A stretch of DNA of 64,000 nucleotides. It comes from HGM11367 sp964600435 (GTDB lineage Bacteria; Bacillota; Clostridia; Christensenellales; UBA1242). The notes under the pieces are model-generated. The model saw only the letters and a list, made by a program, of their open reading frames with translations, did not search any database and had not been told where the DNA came from. The stretch spans positions 1 through 64,000 of the forward strand of contig CAZRJB010000003.1 in assembly GCA_964600435.1 (NCBI GenBank), in the 5' to 3' direction. A program made the position numbers and the translations under genes. Positions 27,936-36,252 of this stretch are shown here, in pieces (the stretch's first letter is position 1; each line of letters begins with the position of its first letter).

Positions 27936-29102
27936 CTAAAATGATTCATTTAATATTGAAATAACATTGTTCAAGTCCATTGTTTTTGGATTTAAAATTA
28001 TTGCACCATCGTTCAACGCACTTTTTGCAACTATTTTCTCATTTAATTTATCATATTTGTTTGTTTGTGTCAAAGAAATTGGAACACCTAATATCAAATT
28101 TAAGTTGTTTCTTAAATCATATATTTTTTTAATTAAATAATCACACTTATCAGACATGGACATTTGAGCACACTGGCTTGCAAAAATGATTGAAGCCAAA
28201 TCGGAATATTCTTTGCATAAAACATCTTTGTTAAACTCCATAACGTGAGGCAACAAAATTGTCATTGCATCTCCATGGCTTATGTGACAAACGCTGCCCA
28301 GTGCATGACCAATTGCATGAACCCCACCAACCATACTGTTGCCAAAACACAATCCAGCCAAAGTTGAAGCAATTAACATGTTTGTTCTTGCTGTTAAATT
28401 GTTTGGCTCTTTGCATGCAATTTCTAAATTTTCAAAAATTAATTTTATTGCCGTTATAGCATATGCATCTGACATTGGATTTTTTTGTAAACAACTATAA
28501 CCTTCAATTGCATGAGTTAAAGCATCCATCCCCGTGCTGGCAGTAGTTTTAGCTGGCAAAGTTGTTGTTAAACTTGGATCCAAAATTGCAACATTTGGCA
28601 TTAAAAAAGGAGTTATAAATTCCATTTTTAAGTCACTTTGTTCATCACGTATTACAGCAACATTGGTTACTTCGCTGCCAGTTCCTGCAGTTGTTGGCAA
28701 AACAATAAGCGGCAAATCCACATTTTTAGAAATGCTTTCCAAGCCCATTATTTCTTTTAAATTATCTGTTCTACAAAATGACATTTTTACGCCCTTTGAA
28801 GTGTCAATAACGCTTCCGCCACCAATTGCAATTATTCCATCACACTTGTTTTCAATTAAAGTATTTAAAATGTTGTTAACAAGTTTAACTCCACTATCGG
28901 CAGGAATATCTGAAACAAGAATATAGTCTTTTATTTTTGCAGTTTTAATAATTTTGTTTATAACTCCCGTTTTAACAAGAGTTGAACCTGTTAAAATCAG
29001 TGGTTTTTTTATTTTTAAACAAGACAATTCAAATTCTAAGTGACAAATTGCATCATTTCCCGCACAGATTTTTACAGGATTATAAAATTCAAAATAATTC
29101 AT
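27936..29102 (-). CDS. Iron-containing alcohol dehydrogenase
   Basis: A 388-residue group III NAD(P)-dependent alcohol dehydrogenase. The nucleotide loop is in IIAIGGGSVIDTSKG, followed by PTTAGTGSEVTNVAVI. Metal ligands are expected from DALTHAIEGY and from GGVHAIGHALGSVCHISHGD. ATG at 29100-29102 follows AAGGAG; the open frame upstream of it has no ribosome site. It could act on glycerol-type diols, on simple alcohols or on long-chain aldehydes; sequence motifs do not decide. Its place between an SCP2-like protein and a YhhN protein points to a lipid- or glycerol-linked substrate. Confidence 0.88.
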   Translation of the reverse strand: MNYFEFYNPVKICAGNDAICHLEFELSCLKIKKPLILTGSTLVKTGVINKIIKTAKIKDYILVSDIPADSGVKLVNNILNTLIENKCDGIIAIGGGSVIDTSKGVKMSFCRTDNLKEIMGLESISKNVDLPLIVLPTTAGTGSEVTNVAVIRDEQSDLKMEFITPFLMPNVAILDPSLTTTLPAKTTASTGMDALTHAIEGYSCLQKNPMSDAYAITAIKLIFENLEIACKEPNNLTARTNMLIASTLAGLCFGNSMVGGVHAIGHALGSVCHISHGDAMTILLPHVMEFNKDVLCKEYSDLASIIFASQCAQMSMSDKCDYLIKKIYDLRNNLNLILGVPISLTQTNKYDKLNEKIVAKSALNDGAIILNPKTMDLNNVISILNESF

Positions 29103-29113
29103 ATAAATTCTCC

Positions 29114-29557
29114 TTAAAAAATACAAAGTAAATATGTTTTAAAAGTTGAAATCTCTTTGTTTAGTTTAACATTTGATTTTGGCAACAAATAACCTTCAAC
29201 CCTTTCAAAAATTCTTGTTATACTCATTGCAATGTTGATGTTACCAAACAAAACAAAAAAATGCTGAGCATATGCTTGTGACATGCTAACCTTTCCGGTT
29301 AAAGTTTGATATGCCAAATTGTTGTTTTTAAACATAATGTGCAGATCTGGGTTTTTGCTATTTTTTACACGTTTAATTTTTTCATTTTGCACTTGAAAAC
29401 AAATGTTTGCCAAGCCAGATAAAGTTGTTGAAATTTTTATTGTGTAGTTATTTGGCAAATTTTTAATTTCTTTGGTTATGACAGAATCTCTGCCATTTAA
29501 AACTTTAACTGCTTTATAAACAAAAAACAATATAATTTTTAACACAATTTTTTTCAT
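29114..29557 (-). CDS. SCP2-like sterol/lipid-binding domain protein
   Basis: A 147-residue protein with a hydrophobic N-terminus (about residues 4-20) and then a small domain that resembles the SCP2 sterol-carrier fold: a strand NPDLHIMFKNN, a helix LAYQTLTGKVSMSQAYAQH and a C-terminal helix IAMSITRIFERVEGYLLP. SCP2-type domains bind hydrophobic ligands. ATG at 29555-29557 has AGGTGG before it. It is 7 bases from glycerol kinase and 11 bases from the Fe-alcohol dehydrogenase, so it is in the same operon. The family call is by pattern and moderate. Confidence 0.5.
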   Translation of the reverse strand: MKKIVLKIILFFVYKAVKVLNGRDSVITKEIKNLPNNYTIKISTTLSGLANICFQVQNEKIKRVKNSKNPDLHIMFKNNNLAYQTLTGKVSMSQAYAQHFFVLFGNINIAMSITRIFERVEGYLLPKSNVKLNKEISTFKTYLLCIF

Positions 29558-29564
29558 AAACCAC

Positions 29565-31016
29565 CTATTTAATTGTTGCCATTTTTACGGAATTTGCCCA
29601 ACCTAAATAAAGATTATTTCTTTCTTCTTCTTTTATTTTTGAAGAAAAAACTTTTTCATGTGATATATTTTTGTTTATATCTTTTATGCTAAAAGCATTT
29701 AAAGCCAAACCAGCAAGATATATTGCCCCTAAAACCGTCGCTTCTGATTGATTGTTTTTGTAAACTTTAACATTATTAACATCGGCAAGAAATTGCAACA
29801 AAAAGTTGTTTTTGCTACATCCACCATCCACCTTAATTTTTGTAATTTTAACACCACACTCAGACATTTGGTCAAGAATTGCTTTTGTGTTGTATGCCAT
29901 GCTTTCTAAGCCTGCTCGAACAATATGTTCTTTTTTTGTTTCAAAATTTATGCCTGTTATTAATGCCTTGCAATTTGCATTCCAATATGGACTCCCAAGC
30001 CCCGTGAAAGCAGGAACAAAATATACACCATTTGTGTTTTTAACACTTTTTGCCATTTGTTCTGTTTCTGCGGGGTCATCAAAAAAGCCCAAGTTGTTTT
30101 GCATGAAATTAACAGTTGAACTAGCACTATAAATGCTGCCTTCTAGAGCATAACAAACTTTGTTGTTAATTTTGTAAGCAACTGTTGTTAAAATTTTATC
30201 TATCTTTTTTGGTTGATTACCAATGTTTAAAAGCAAAAAACCACCCGTTCCAAAAGTAACTTTTGTTTTGCCTTCATCAAAACATCCCTGCCCAAATAAA
30301 GATGCTTGTTGGTCGCCTACCAAACATGCAAGTGGAAAATTATAATTTAAAACACTGCCAATAATTTCGCTGTTAGATATAACTTTTGGCAAGATGTTTA
30401 TTGGAATATTAAAATATTTTAAAAGTTGTTTATCATAGTTTAACGTTTCAATGTTAAACAACATTGTTCTGCTTGCATTTGTTACATCAGTAACAAACTT
30501 TCCGGTTAACATAAACGAAAGATAAGAATCGATTGTTCCAACGCACAAATTGTTTTGTTTTAACAATTTTTTTGCTGATGGAACATTTTCCAAAATCCAT
30601 TTGATTTTGCTAGCACTAAAATAAGCATCTGGAATAAGTCCAGTTTTTTGTTTTATTTTTTCTTTAATTTTTTTTGGCAAACTGTTTATATTTTCTGCCG
30701 TTCTGTGACATTGCCAAACAACTGCATTATAAATTGGTTTTTTAGTTTGTTTGTTCCAGGCAACAACAGTTTCTCTTTGATTTGCAATTCCCATGCACAA
30801 GACATTTTCTTGCCCAACTTTTTGAACTAAGTCGTTTATTGTTTCCAACTGAAGTTTATAAATATTTTCTGCATTTTGCTCCACCCAGCCAGCATGAGGA
30901 AAAATTGACTCAAAAGTTCTGCTAGAAACATCAACAATTTTGTGTTGTTTTAAATCGTAAAGAACACTTCTGCAACTTGTTGTTCCTTCGTCCACTCCAA
31001 TGATATATCTTTTCAT
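29565..31016 (-). CDS. glpK: Glycerol kinase
   Basis: A 483-residue FGGY sugar kinase that makes glycerol-3-phosphate from glycerol and ATP. The phosphate loop is in GVDEGTTSCRSVLYD, and MGIANQRETVVAW, HAGWVEQNAENI and VTFGTGGFLLLN match GlpK. The FGGY signature region reads GLESMAYNTKAI, and the ATP site KVDGGCSKNNFLLQ. It is somewhat shorter than the usual 495-505. ATG at 31014-31016 has AAGGAG 9 bases upstream. It is first in a five-gene operon that runs through SCP2-like, Fe-alcohol dehydrogenase and YhhN to rnhA. No glpF, glpD or glpP is seen nearby. Confidence 0.92.
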   Translation of the reverse strand: MKRYIIGVDEGTTSCRSVLYDLKQHKIVDVSSRTFESIFPHAGWVEQNAENIYKLQLETINDLVQKVGQENVLCMGIANQRETVVAWNKQTKKPIYNAVVWQCHRTAENINSLPKKIKEKIKQKTGLIPDAYFSASKIKWILENVPSAKKLLKQNNLCVGTIDSYLSFMLTGKFVTDVTNASRTMLFNIETLNYDKQLLKYFNIPINILPKVISNSEIIGSVLNYNFPLACLVGDQQASLFGQGCFDEGKTKVTFGTGGFLLLNIGNQPKKIDKILTTVAYKINNKVCYALEGSIYSASSTVNFMQNNLGFFDDPAETEQMAKSVKNTNGVYFVPAFTGLGSPYWNANCKALITGINFETKKEHIVRAGLESMAYNTKAILDQMSECGVKITKIKVDGGCSKNNFLLQFLADVNNVKVYKNNQSEATVLGAIYLAGLALNAFSIKDINKNISHEKVFSSKIKEEERNNLYLGWANSVKMATIK

Positions 31017-31123
31017 AGGGCTTTTCTCCTTGCATTAATTTTATCACATAAAATTCTTTTTTTAAAACAATTTAATGCTGAAATAATTAATATTTTTACA
31101 ATAAAAAAATACCTACAAAAAAA

Positions 31124-31159
31124 AAGACTTCTAATTAGAAATTTCTAATCAAAAGTCTT
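31124..31159 (-). terminator. Terminator after the acidic coiled-coil gene
   Basis: A near-perfect hairpin AAGACTT...AAGTCTT with an inner palindrome around TTAGAAATTTCTAA, followed by nine T on the minus strand, about 10 bases past the stop at 31169. Confidence 0.75.
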
Positions 31160-31168
31160 GTGTAAAAA

Positions 31169-32506
31169 TTATTCTTGTTCAGATTTTAATTCTTCAATTT
31201 TTGCAACACATTCTGCAATGTCTGCTTTTAAGTTTTCGTTGGTTGAAAGCAAAATATTGTAAGAATTTTCTAAAATTGGGAAACGGTCTTCGTTTTGTTT
31301 TAAAACTTCTTCACAATGTTGAACAGATAATCTTAATCCATCTAACAAATCCAAATCTTCTGAAAGTTTTTTTGCTTTTTCTTCGTCAAGGTCAACATAG
31401 TTGTTTACACCATAAAGAACAACTTTTTGTTTTGCAACAAGTGCTTCTTTTCTGCGAAGTTTAACTTTGTCTTTTTCGTAAGATTTTTTAATTTTTGCAA
31501 GTGGCAAGTATTCTTTTTTAACTGCTCTAAATTCTTTTTCGTTTACTGCTAATCTTTCTTTTAAAACTTCAAGCCTAGCTTCATATTCTTCAAGAGAAAG
31601 AGTTGCTCCTGGCATTTTAGTGTCTGTTTCTTGAATTTGTTTTTCAGCTTCTGCCAATTTTCTTTCTAATTCTTCAATTTTTTCGTTTGATTCTTTTTCT
31701 CTGGCATTTTCAACGTCTTTAAGTTTTAATTCATATTCTTCTTTTTGACGTGCCAACTCTTCTTCTAGAGCTTTAATACGTTCATCTTGTTCGCTATCTT
31801 TTTGTTCTTGAGCAACTTCTTCAGATTCTACAACTTCTTCTTTAACATCTTCAACAGATTCTGTTTGTTCTTCTACTTCAGGTTGTTCTTCAGCTGAATC
31901 TTCTGTTTGTTCTTCAACAACTTCTTCTTCGTCTTCTTCAGCTTCTGCAAGAATTTTATTAATTAACGCTTCAATATCTTCATCATCAGGATCTTGACCT
32001 TCTGTTTCTTCAACTTTTTCTTGTTCTTCTTCTTGTGTTTCGTTGTCTGAATCAACAAAAATGTCATCTAAATTGATTTCGTCTTCAGTTGGTTCTTCTT
32101 GAGTTTTTGATGCAATTCTTTCTTCAATGTTTTTTTGTTTTTCTTTAATAAAGATTTCGTCTTCATTTTTGATTTCTTCAACATTGTTTGCTTGAAGCAA
32201 TGCAAGTTCTTCTTCTCTAGCTTTAGCTAAATCAACATCTTTAACGTCAGATTGCTCAATTTTTTCTTCTTCAACAGGGGTTGGTGCTGGTTGTTCTGTT
32301 GGTTGATTTAAAAGCATTGGTTGTTGATAATAAATTTGTTGATTTATTTGTGTTGGTTGATTTGCATTATCTGCATTTTTTGAAGAATCCTTTGCATGAG
32401 GATCTACAATTGCAAGCATTAAACTTGCTAAAGCATAAATAATAAAAGCACCAATTACTACTATGCCTAAAACAATCAATATGTATTTTAAAACTTCTAA
32501 TATCAT
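31169..32506 (-). CDS. Membrane-anchored acidic coiled-coil protein, unknown function
   Basis: A 445-residue protein not matched to a known family. One N-terminal membrane helix (about residues 5-32, IVLGIVVIGAFIIYALASLM) is followed by a Gln/Pro-rich stretch (45-80), an extremely Glu-rich region (about 85-245, with runs such as AEAEEDEEEVVEEQ) and a charged coiled coil (about 245-445, ERIKALEEELARQKEEYELK). The body should be cytoplasmic or extracellular depending on topology. ATG at 32504-32506 has AAGGAG; the gene has its own promoter and terminator and is monocistronic. A scaffold or divisome-like adaptor is possible but unproven. Confidence 0.6.
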   Translation of the reverse strand: MILEVLKYILIVLGIVVIGAFIIYALASLMLAIVDPHAKDSSKNADNANQPTQINQQIYYQQPMLLNQPTEQPAPTPVEEEKIEQSDVKDVDLAKAREEELALLQANNVEEIKNEDEIFIKEKQKNIEERIASKTQEEPTEDEINLDDIFVDSDNETQEEEQEKVEETEGQDPDDEDIEALINKILAEAEEDEEEVVEEQTEDSAEEQPEVEEQTESVEDVKEEVVESEEVAQEQKDSEQDERIKALEEELARQKEEYELKLKDVENAREKESNEKIEELERKLAEAEKQIQETDTKMPGATLSLEEYEARLEVLKERLAVNEKEFRAVKKEYLPLAKIKKSYEKDKVKLRRKEALVAKQKVVLYGVNNYVDLDEEKAKKLSEDLDLLDGLRLSVQHCEEVLKQNEDRFPILENSYNILLSTNENLKADIAECVAKIEELKSEQE

Positions 32507-32550
32507 ACGTTTCTCCTTAAATTTTTGTCTTTTATTGACTTTACAGCACT

Positions 32551-32579
32551 ATTCTAGCACATCATTTTAAAAATTTCAA
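32551..32579 (-). promoter_or_regulatory. Promoter of the acidic coiled-coil gene
   Basis: -35 TTGAAA (32574-32579) and extended -10 TGCTAGAAT (TAGAAT at 32551-32556), 17 bases apart on the minus strand, 45 bases before the start codon. Confidence 0.65.
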
Positions 32580-32598
32580 TACCTAAATTGAAAAATTT

Positions 32599-33135
32599 TT
32601 ATTTTTGTTGAAAATATGTTAATTCAACAGTGCCATATCTTTTTTTATCTACAACAATGAAATTGGTTTTTATATCCATTCCATAAGGATGTTCACAAAC
32701 AATGTAACCGTCATTGTTAAGTAGCCCGTTTGTTTCTATAAGCTTTAAAACATTCTCATACACACCACTTGCATATGGTGGGTCAACCAAGATTAAATCA
32801 AATTTATCTTTTGTTTTGTTTAAAAACTTGTCAAACGACATGTTAAACACTTCAACATTGCATTGTAAACCTGAAAGATTTTCTCTTGTAAGGCAAATGC
32901 TGCTTTTTGCCTTATCTACAAAAACCACCTTTTTTGCACCATGTGAAATTGCTTCAATTCCCAAAGAACCCGAACCACAAAACAAATCAAGAACTGTTGT
33001 GTTTTCAACAAAAAACTGCAATTTTGTAAATAGTGCTTGTTTAACCTTGTCTGCCGTTGGACGAATATTTTTGCCCGAAGGTGAATTTAGTGGTTTTCCT
33101 TTATATTTTCCTGATATTATTCTCATATTATTCAT
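32599..33135 (-). CDS. rsmD: 16S rRNA (guanine-966 N2)-methyltransferase RsmD
   Basis: A 178-residue SAM-dependent methyltransferase that modifies 16S rRNA during 30S assembly. It begins MRIISGKYKGKPL and has PTADKVKQALF, the SAM loop VLDLFCGSGSLGIEA (about residue 49) and the catalytic LVDPPYASG. The start could be ATG 33133-33135 or ATG 33124-33126; the second gives the usual MRIISG start. Neither has a clear ribosome site. It lies 15 bases after alr. Confidence 0.93.
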   Translation of the reverse strand: MNNMRIISGKYKGKPLNSPSGKNIRPTADKVKQALFTKLQFFVENTTVLDLFCGSGSLGIEAISHGAKKVVFVDKAKSSICLTRENLSGLQCNVEVFNMSFDKFLNKTKDKFDLILVDPPYASGVYENVLKLIETNGLLNNDGYIVCEHPYGMDIKTNFIVVDKKRYGTVELTYFQQK

Positions 33136-33150
33136 TATAAAACAATATGT

Positions 33151-34185
33151 TTAAACAATCAAACATTTTCCCCTAAAAGACTGAAAATTTGTTAAAGTTT
33201 CATATGGTGAAGTTTTAACAATATTTGCAATTTTTTGCACATCATAACAAACCAAAACCTTATCTCCAACTTTGCATTTGATGCTTCCAACATCAACCAT
33301 ACACATATCCATGCAAATGTTTCCAATAATTTTTGCTTTTTTACCATTAATCAAAAACTCATATTTGTTTGATAACCTTCTTGACAAACCATCGGCATAA
33401 CCCATTGGAATTGTAGCCACAAGCGTATTGTTTAAAAGTTGATTTTTTCCATATCCAACAAATTCGTTTTTGTTGCAATTGGTTATTTTAACAATCTTTG
33501 ACGTTATTGACATTATAGGTTTTAAATTCTTATTTCCATATCCGTACAAAAAAAATCCAACTCTGACCATGGTTATCCAACTAGGCAATTTATAATTTAA
33601 AACAAAACTACCACCAATGTGTATTAAAAGTTTTTTTGAATGAGTTAACAATATATACTTTTTAAACAAATCAAGTTGTTGTTTAAAATGATTTTTTTTC
33701 AAGTCGGAATCAAAAAAATGAGTAAAAATGCCTTCTAATTGAATCAATTTGTTTGTTTTACAATAATTTATAATTTTTTTAAATTCTGCAAAATCCTTAA
33801 TTCCAATTCTGTTCATTCCAGTGTTTACAGCAACATGAACATATGCTTTTTTGTTTAACTTTTCACATATACTTGAAATTTCAACAACTTCAGAAAAGGA
33901 GTCAATAGCAAACGAAATGTTATTTTTAATTGCTTTACTGAATTCTTTTGTTTTTCCAACAATAATTATTTTGTTTTTAGGAGCATATTTTTTTACTAAT
34001 ATTGCCTCTTTATAGTTTGCAACACCAAACCATTTAACATGGTCTTTTAACAACATAACAATTTGCTTTGTTCCATGTCCATAAGCATTTGCCTTGACCA
34101 TGGCACAAACATTATTGATTTTAGATTTGCAAAACAGCAAATTAAATAATATATTATTTTTGTAAATAGTTTTAGTATTATACAT
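33151..34185 (-). CDS. alr: Alanine racemase
   Basis: A 344-residue PLP enzyme that supplies D-alanine for peptidoglycan. The PLP lysine lies in CAMVKANAYGHG near residue 30, and a catalytic-tyrosine region in TIPMGYADGLSRRL with NICMDMCMVDV after it. The protein is shorter than the usual 360-385; the N-terminus opens only about 27 residues before the PLP lysine, but the fold seems complete. The start at 34183-34185 has no recognisable ribosome site. It sits between a nucleotide cyclase gene and rsmD. Confidence 0.92.
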   Translation of the reverse strand: MYNTKTIYKNNILFNLLFCKSKINNVCAMVKANAYGHGTKQIVMLLKDHVKWFGVANYKEAILVKKYAPKNKIIIVGKTKEFSKAIKNNISFAIDSFSEVVEISSICEKLNKKAYVHVAVNTGMNRIGIKDFAEFKKIINYCKTNKLIQLEGIFTHFFDSDLKKNHFKQQLDLFKKYILLTHSKKLLIHIGGSFVLNYKLPSWITMVRVGFFLYGYGNKNLKPIMSITSKIVKITNCNKNEFVGYGKNQLLNNTLVATIPMGYADGLSRRLSNKYEFLINGKKAKIIGNICMDMCMVDVGSIKCKVGDKVLVCYDVQKIANIVKTSPYETLTNFQSFRGKCLIV

Positions 34186-34224
34186 ATGAATATATTATTT
34201 AATTTTTTTATATTTGTTACGATT

Positions 34225-35625
34225 TTAAGAATATTTTTCACTTGATTTGTTATAAAACACAAAGCAGACCTTGTCATCTTTTTCCTTTTTATATACTTTT
34301 TGAAATATGTCTTTTGCCTGTGCAAACTTTCCATTTACATATGCCCTAACCCCTTGTTCAAACTCAAGTTTGTTTGCAATCAACTTTTCTCGTTTTGTTC
34401 TAGGGTACACATCAAGCGATTCAAAAACCGAAATATATTCTTTGTTGTCAAACATCAAATTTCCAATATACCTATAATTTATGTTTATATTTGACGAAAG
34501 ACTGTTTAATGTCGTTTTTGAAAAAGTTACCAAGCTTCCAAAAACCTTATTAACTTCTCCAATTTTTGCAGTAAAATTTACCGAATCTGATATAACAGTT
34601 ATTGATTTTCTTGTTTCGTCACCAACAACACCAAAAACAACATCTCCAGTGTTAAGAGAAACTCCAACATCTAGTTTTGGCATTGAAACATCTGCTATAT
34701 TTTTTTCTTGAATTGCTTTTATGATTGCAAGAGCACAATCGTAGGCTTGACGACTACGTGTAAAAATTGCCATAATTCCATCACCTAAATATTTATCAAT
34801 ATAACCGTTGTATTTTCTAATTATTGGTGAAACAACATTTAGGTATGAGTTGATATAGTTAAAGTTTTCTTCTAAAGAAAGAGATGTGCTAACTTGAGTT
34901 GAATTTCTTATATCACAAAACATTGTTGTAACTTCTTTTTGAACTTGAGAACCAACTTCCAACTCCAAAATTGAGTTTTTGCCCAAAAATTTAATAAACT
35001 GTTTTGGAATATATTTTTCATATTCTAGGTTTGTTTGTTTTATTATTGTTTCTTTTCTCTTGTAGTTGTCGTTTATTTTGTTTAAATCATATTCAATTTT
35101 TAAGAACTGTTTTCCACCACCCAAACTAATTCTATCGCTAACATTACCATCTGACAACCTTTCTATTGCAACTTCAATCTTCTTTAATGGATTTGTTATA
35201 ACTTTAAAAATTAAAAACACAACCAATAGATATATGCAAACCAGCAAAAGAATCCAGAGATAGTTGTTAATGTTGTTGTTACTAATTTGCAAAACTTGTT
35301 TTACAGCAACAACTGTTGAGTTGTTGTAGGAGTTTATTGTTGCTAAAAAAAATGTTGAAATTGCAAAAACCAAAGTGATTGGAACAACACTAAAAAATAA
35401 CTTAAATGTCAACTTTTGACTGTTTAAAAACCTAACATAAAGAATAGCAGCAAAAGTAATGTTTAGCAAAAATAATCCAAGAGCAATGTATGAAACAATA
35501 TTAAAGTTGAAATATAGCCTGCCCGCATTGATTGTTATGGCAGAAAAAATAAATGTTGAAGTTAAAATAACACCAACAAGAGTTATTATAAAAAAAATCA
35601 TTAACACTTTTGTGCTTGTTCTCAT
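34225..35625 (-). CDS. Membrane class III adenylate/guanylate cyclase with HAMP domain
   Basis: A 466-residue protein with four membrane helices (to about residue 155), a HAMP linker (NPLKKIEVAIERLSDGNV, about 160-205) and a class III nucleotide cyclase domain (about 230-400). The two metal-binding Asp residues are visible in MFCDIRNST and YLGDGIMAIF. A Lys (YIDKYLG) and an Asp (ISDSVNF) stand at the adenine-selecting positions, so ATP is the likely substrate. The transition-state Asn is kept (SVNFTAK), but the following Arg appears to be Lys. About 60 extra residues follow the domain. No cAMP receptor is in the window. ATG at 35623-35625 lacks a clear ribosome site. It precedes alr by 39 bases. 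Confidence 0.82.
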   Translation of the reverse strand: MRTSTKVLMIFFIITLVGVILTSTFIFSAITINAGRLYFNFNIVSYIALGLFLLNITFAAILYVRFLNSQKLTFKLFFSVVPITLVFAISTFFLATINSYNNSTVVAVKQVLQISNNNINNYLWILLLVCIYLLVVFLIFKVITNPLKKIEVAIERLSDGNVSDRISLGGGKQFLKIEYDLNKINDNYKRKETIIKQTNLEYEKYIPKQFIKFLGKNSILELEVGSQVQKEVTTMFCDIRNSTQVSTSLSLEENFNYINSYLNVVSPIIRKYNGYIDKYLGDGIMAIFTRSRQAYDCALAIIKAIQEKNIADVSMPKLDVGVSLNTGDVVFGVVGDETRKSITVISDSVNFTAKIGEVNKVFGSLVTFSKTTLNSLSSNININYRYIGNLMFDNKEYISVFESLDVYPRTKREKLIANKLEFEQGVRAYVNGKFAQAKDIFQKVYKKEKDDKVCFVFYNKSSEKYS

Positions 35626-35737
35626 GATTATATTTTTGGTATAACAAAAAAAATTATTCTAAATTGAACCAATAAAACACAAAAGCCTTGTTGTTTGAAA
35701 AAAATTTATCATTTGCAAATGTTTTTTATAAATTTAC

Positions 35738-35766
35738 TTGATTTTTGTTAAAATGTGTGTTACATT
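35738..35766 (+). promoter_or_regulatory. Promoter of tRNA-Leu
   Basis: -35 TTGATT (35738-35743) and -10 TACATT (35761-35766), 17 bases apart, about 14 bases before the tRNA 5' end. Confidence 0.5.
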
Positions 35767-35779
35767 AATGGTGTTATAT

Positions 35780-35865
35780 GCCGAAGTGCTGGAATGGTAG
35801 ACGGAGCGGACTCAAAATCCGCCGTACGCAAGTACATGGGGGTTCGAGTCCCCCCTTCGGCACCA
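35780..35865 (+). tRNA. tRNA-Leu (anticodon CAA)
   Basis: A complete cloverleaf with a long variable arm. The acceptor arms are GCCGAAG (35780-35786) and CTTCGGC, and the discriminator base is A (35862). CCA is encoded in the genome (35863-35865). The anticodon loop CTCAAAA reads anticodon CAA, for leucine codon UUG. The T arm reads GGGGGTTCGAGTCCCCC. The class II variable arm (CCGTACGCAAGTACA region) fits leucine. A hairpin terminator follows. Confidence 0.95.
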
Positions 35866-35869
35866 CCAC

Positions 35870-35918
35870 AACTCAGTCGAACCAACATTGCAATGTGGTA
35901 AGCACTTGAGTTTTTTTA
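35870..35918 (+). terminator. Terminator after tRNA-Leu
   Basis: AACTCA (35870-35875) pairs with TGAGTT (35907-35912), with an inner ACCA-CATT/AATG-TGGT stem, followed by a T run. Confidence 0.65.
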
Positions 35919-35936
35919 TTTTACTGGGACGAGAAT

Positions 35937-36048
35937 GGTTTATCCGGTGGATAAACCAGGCATGATAGCATTCGGTAGAATGCGGAGCGAGTCCCCCTTC
36001 GGCACCAATCGAGTTTAATCCGAATCGCAGAAAATGTGAGTTCGGATT
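35937..36048. repeat. Hairpin cluster with duplicated tRNA-Leu 3' end
   Basis: After the tRNA terminator come a perfect 9-pair hairpin (35937-35957) and a 6-pair hairpin (35968-35983). Next is a copy of the tRNA-Leu 3' tail, cgagtcccccttcggcacca at 35988-36007, which differs from the original (35845-35865) by one missing C. A further AATCCGAA/TTCGGATT hairpin (36017-36048) follows, in the same place relative to CACCA as the terminator after the real tRNA. It looks like the scar of an integrated element or of a second, decayed tRNA gene. Confidence 0.6.
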
Positions 36049-36143
36049 TTATAATGACTATTTTGAATTGAATATTTTTACAAGCTTTGTAAAAAAACAT
36101 TCAGCAGTATCAAATTATATAAAAAAATTATCATTAAACATAC

Positions 36144-36176
36144 AAAAAAATTGCAACAAGGTGTTGCAATTTTTTT
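36144..36176 (-). terminator. Terminator after the glycosyltransferase gene
   Basis: A 15-pair stem AAAAAAATTGCAACA/TGTTGCAATTTTTTT with a 3-base loop, T-rich on both strands, so possibly bidirectional. It lies about 75 bases beyond the stop at 36253. Nothing else gene-like was seen between 36049 and 36252. Confidence 0.75.
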
Positions 36177-36252
36177 GCACTTATAATATTTATAAAACTG
36201 ACAATTCTTTTATTTCAATATAAATATTAAACAAATATATACCAATTCATAA

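Noticed and set aside
34047..34334. A 95-codon minus-strand frame overlapping alr and the cyclase gene
   Set aside because: It overlaps two well-supported genes in another frame, and its Lys/Ile-rich product has no family features.
35920..36007. A second tRNA gene ending in the duplicated CACCA tail
   Set aside because: No matching 5' acceptor strand, D arm or anticodon arm can be folded; only the 3' tail is tRNA-like.
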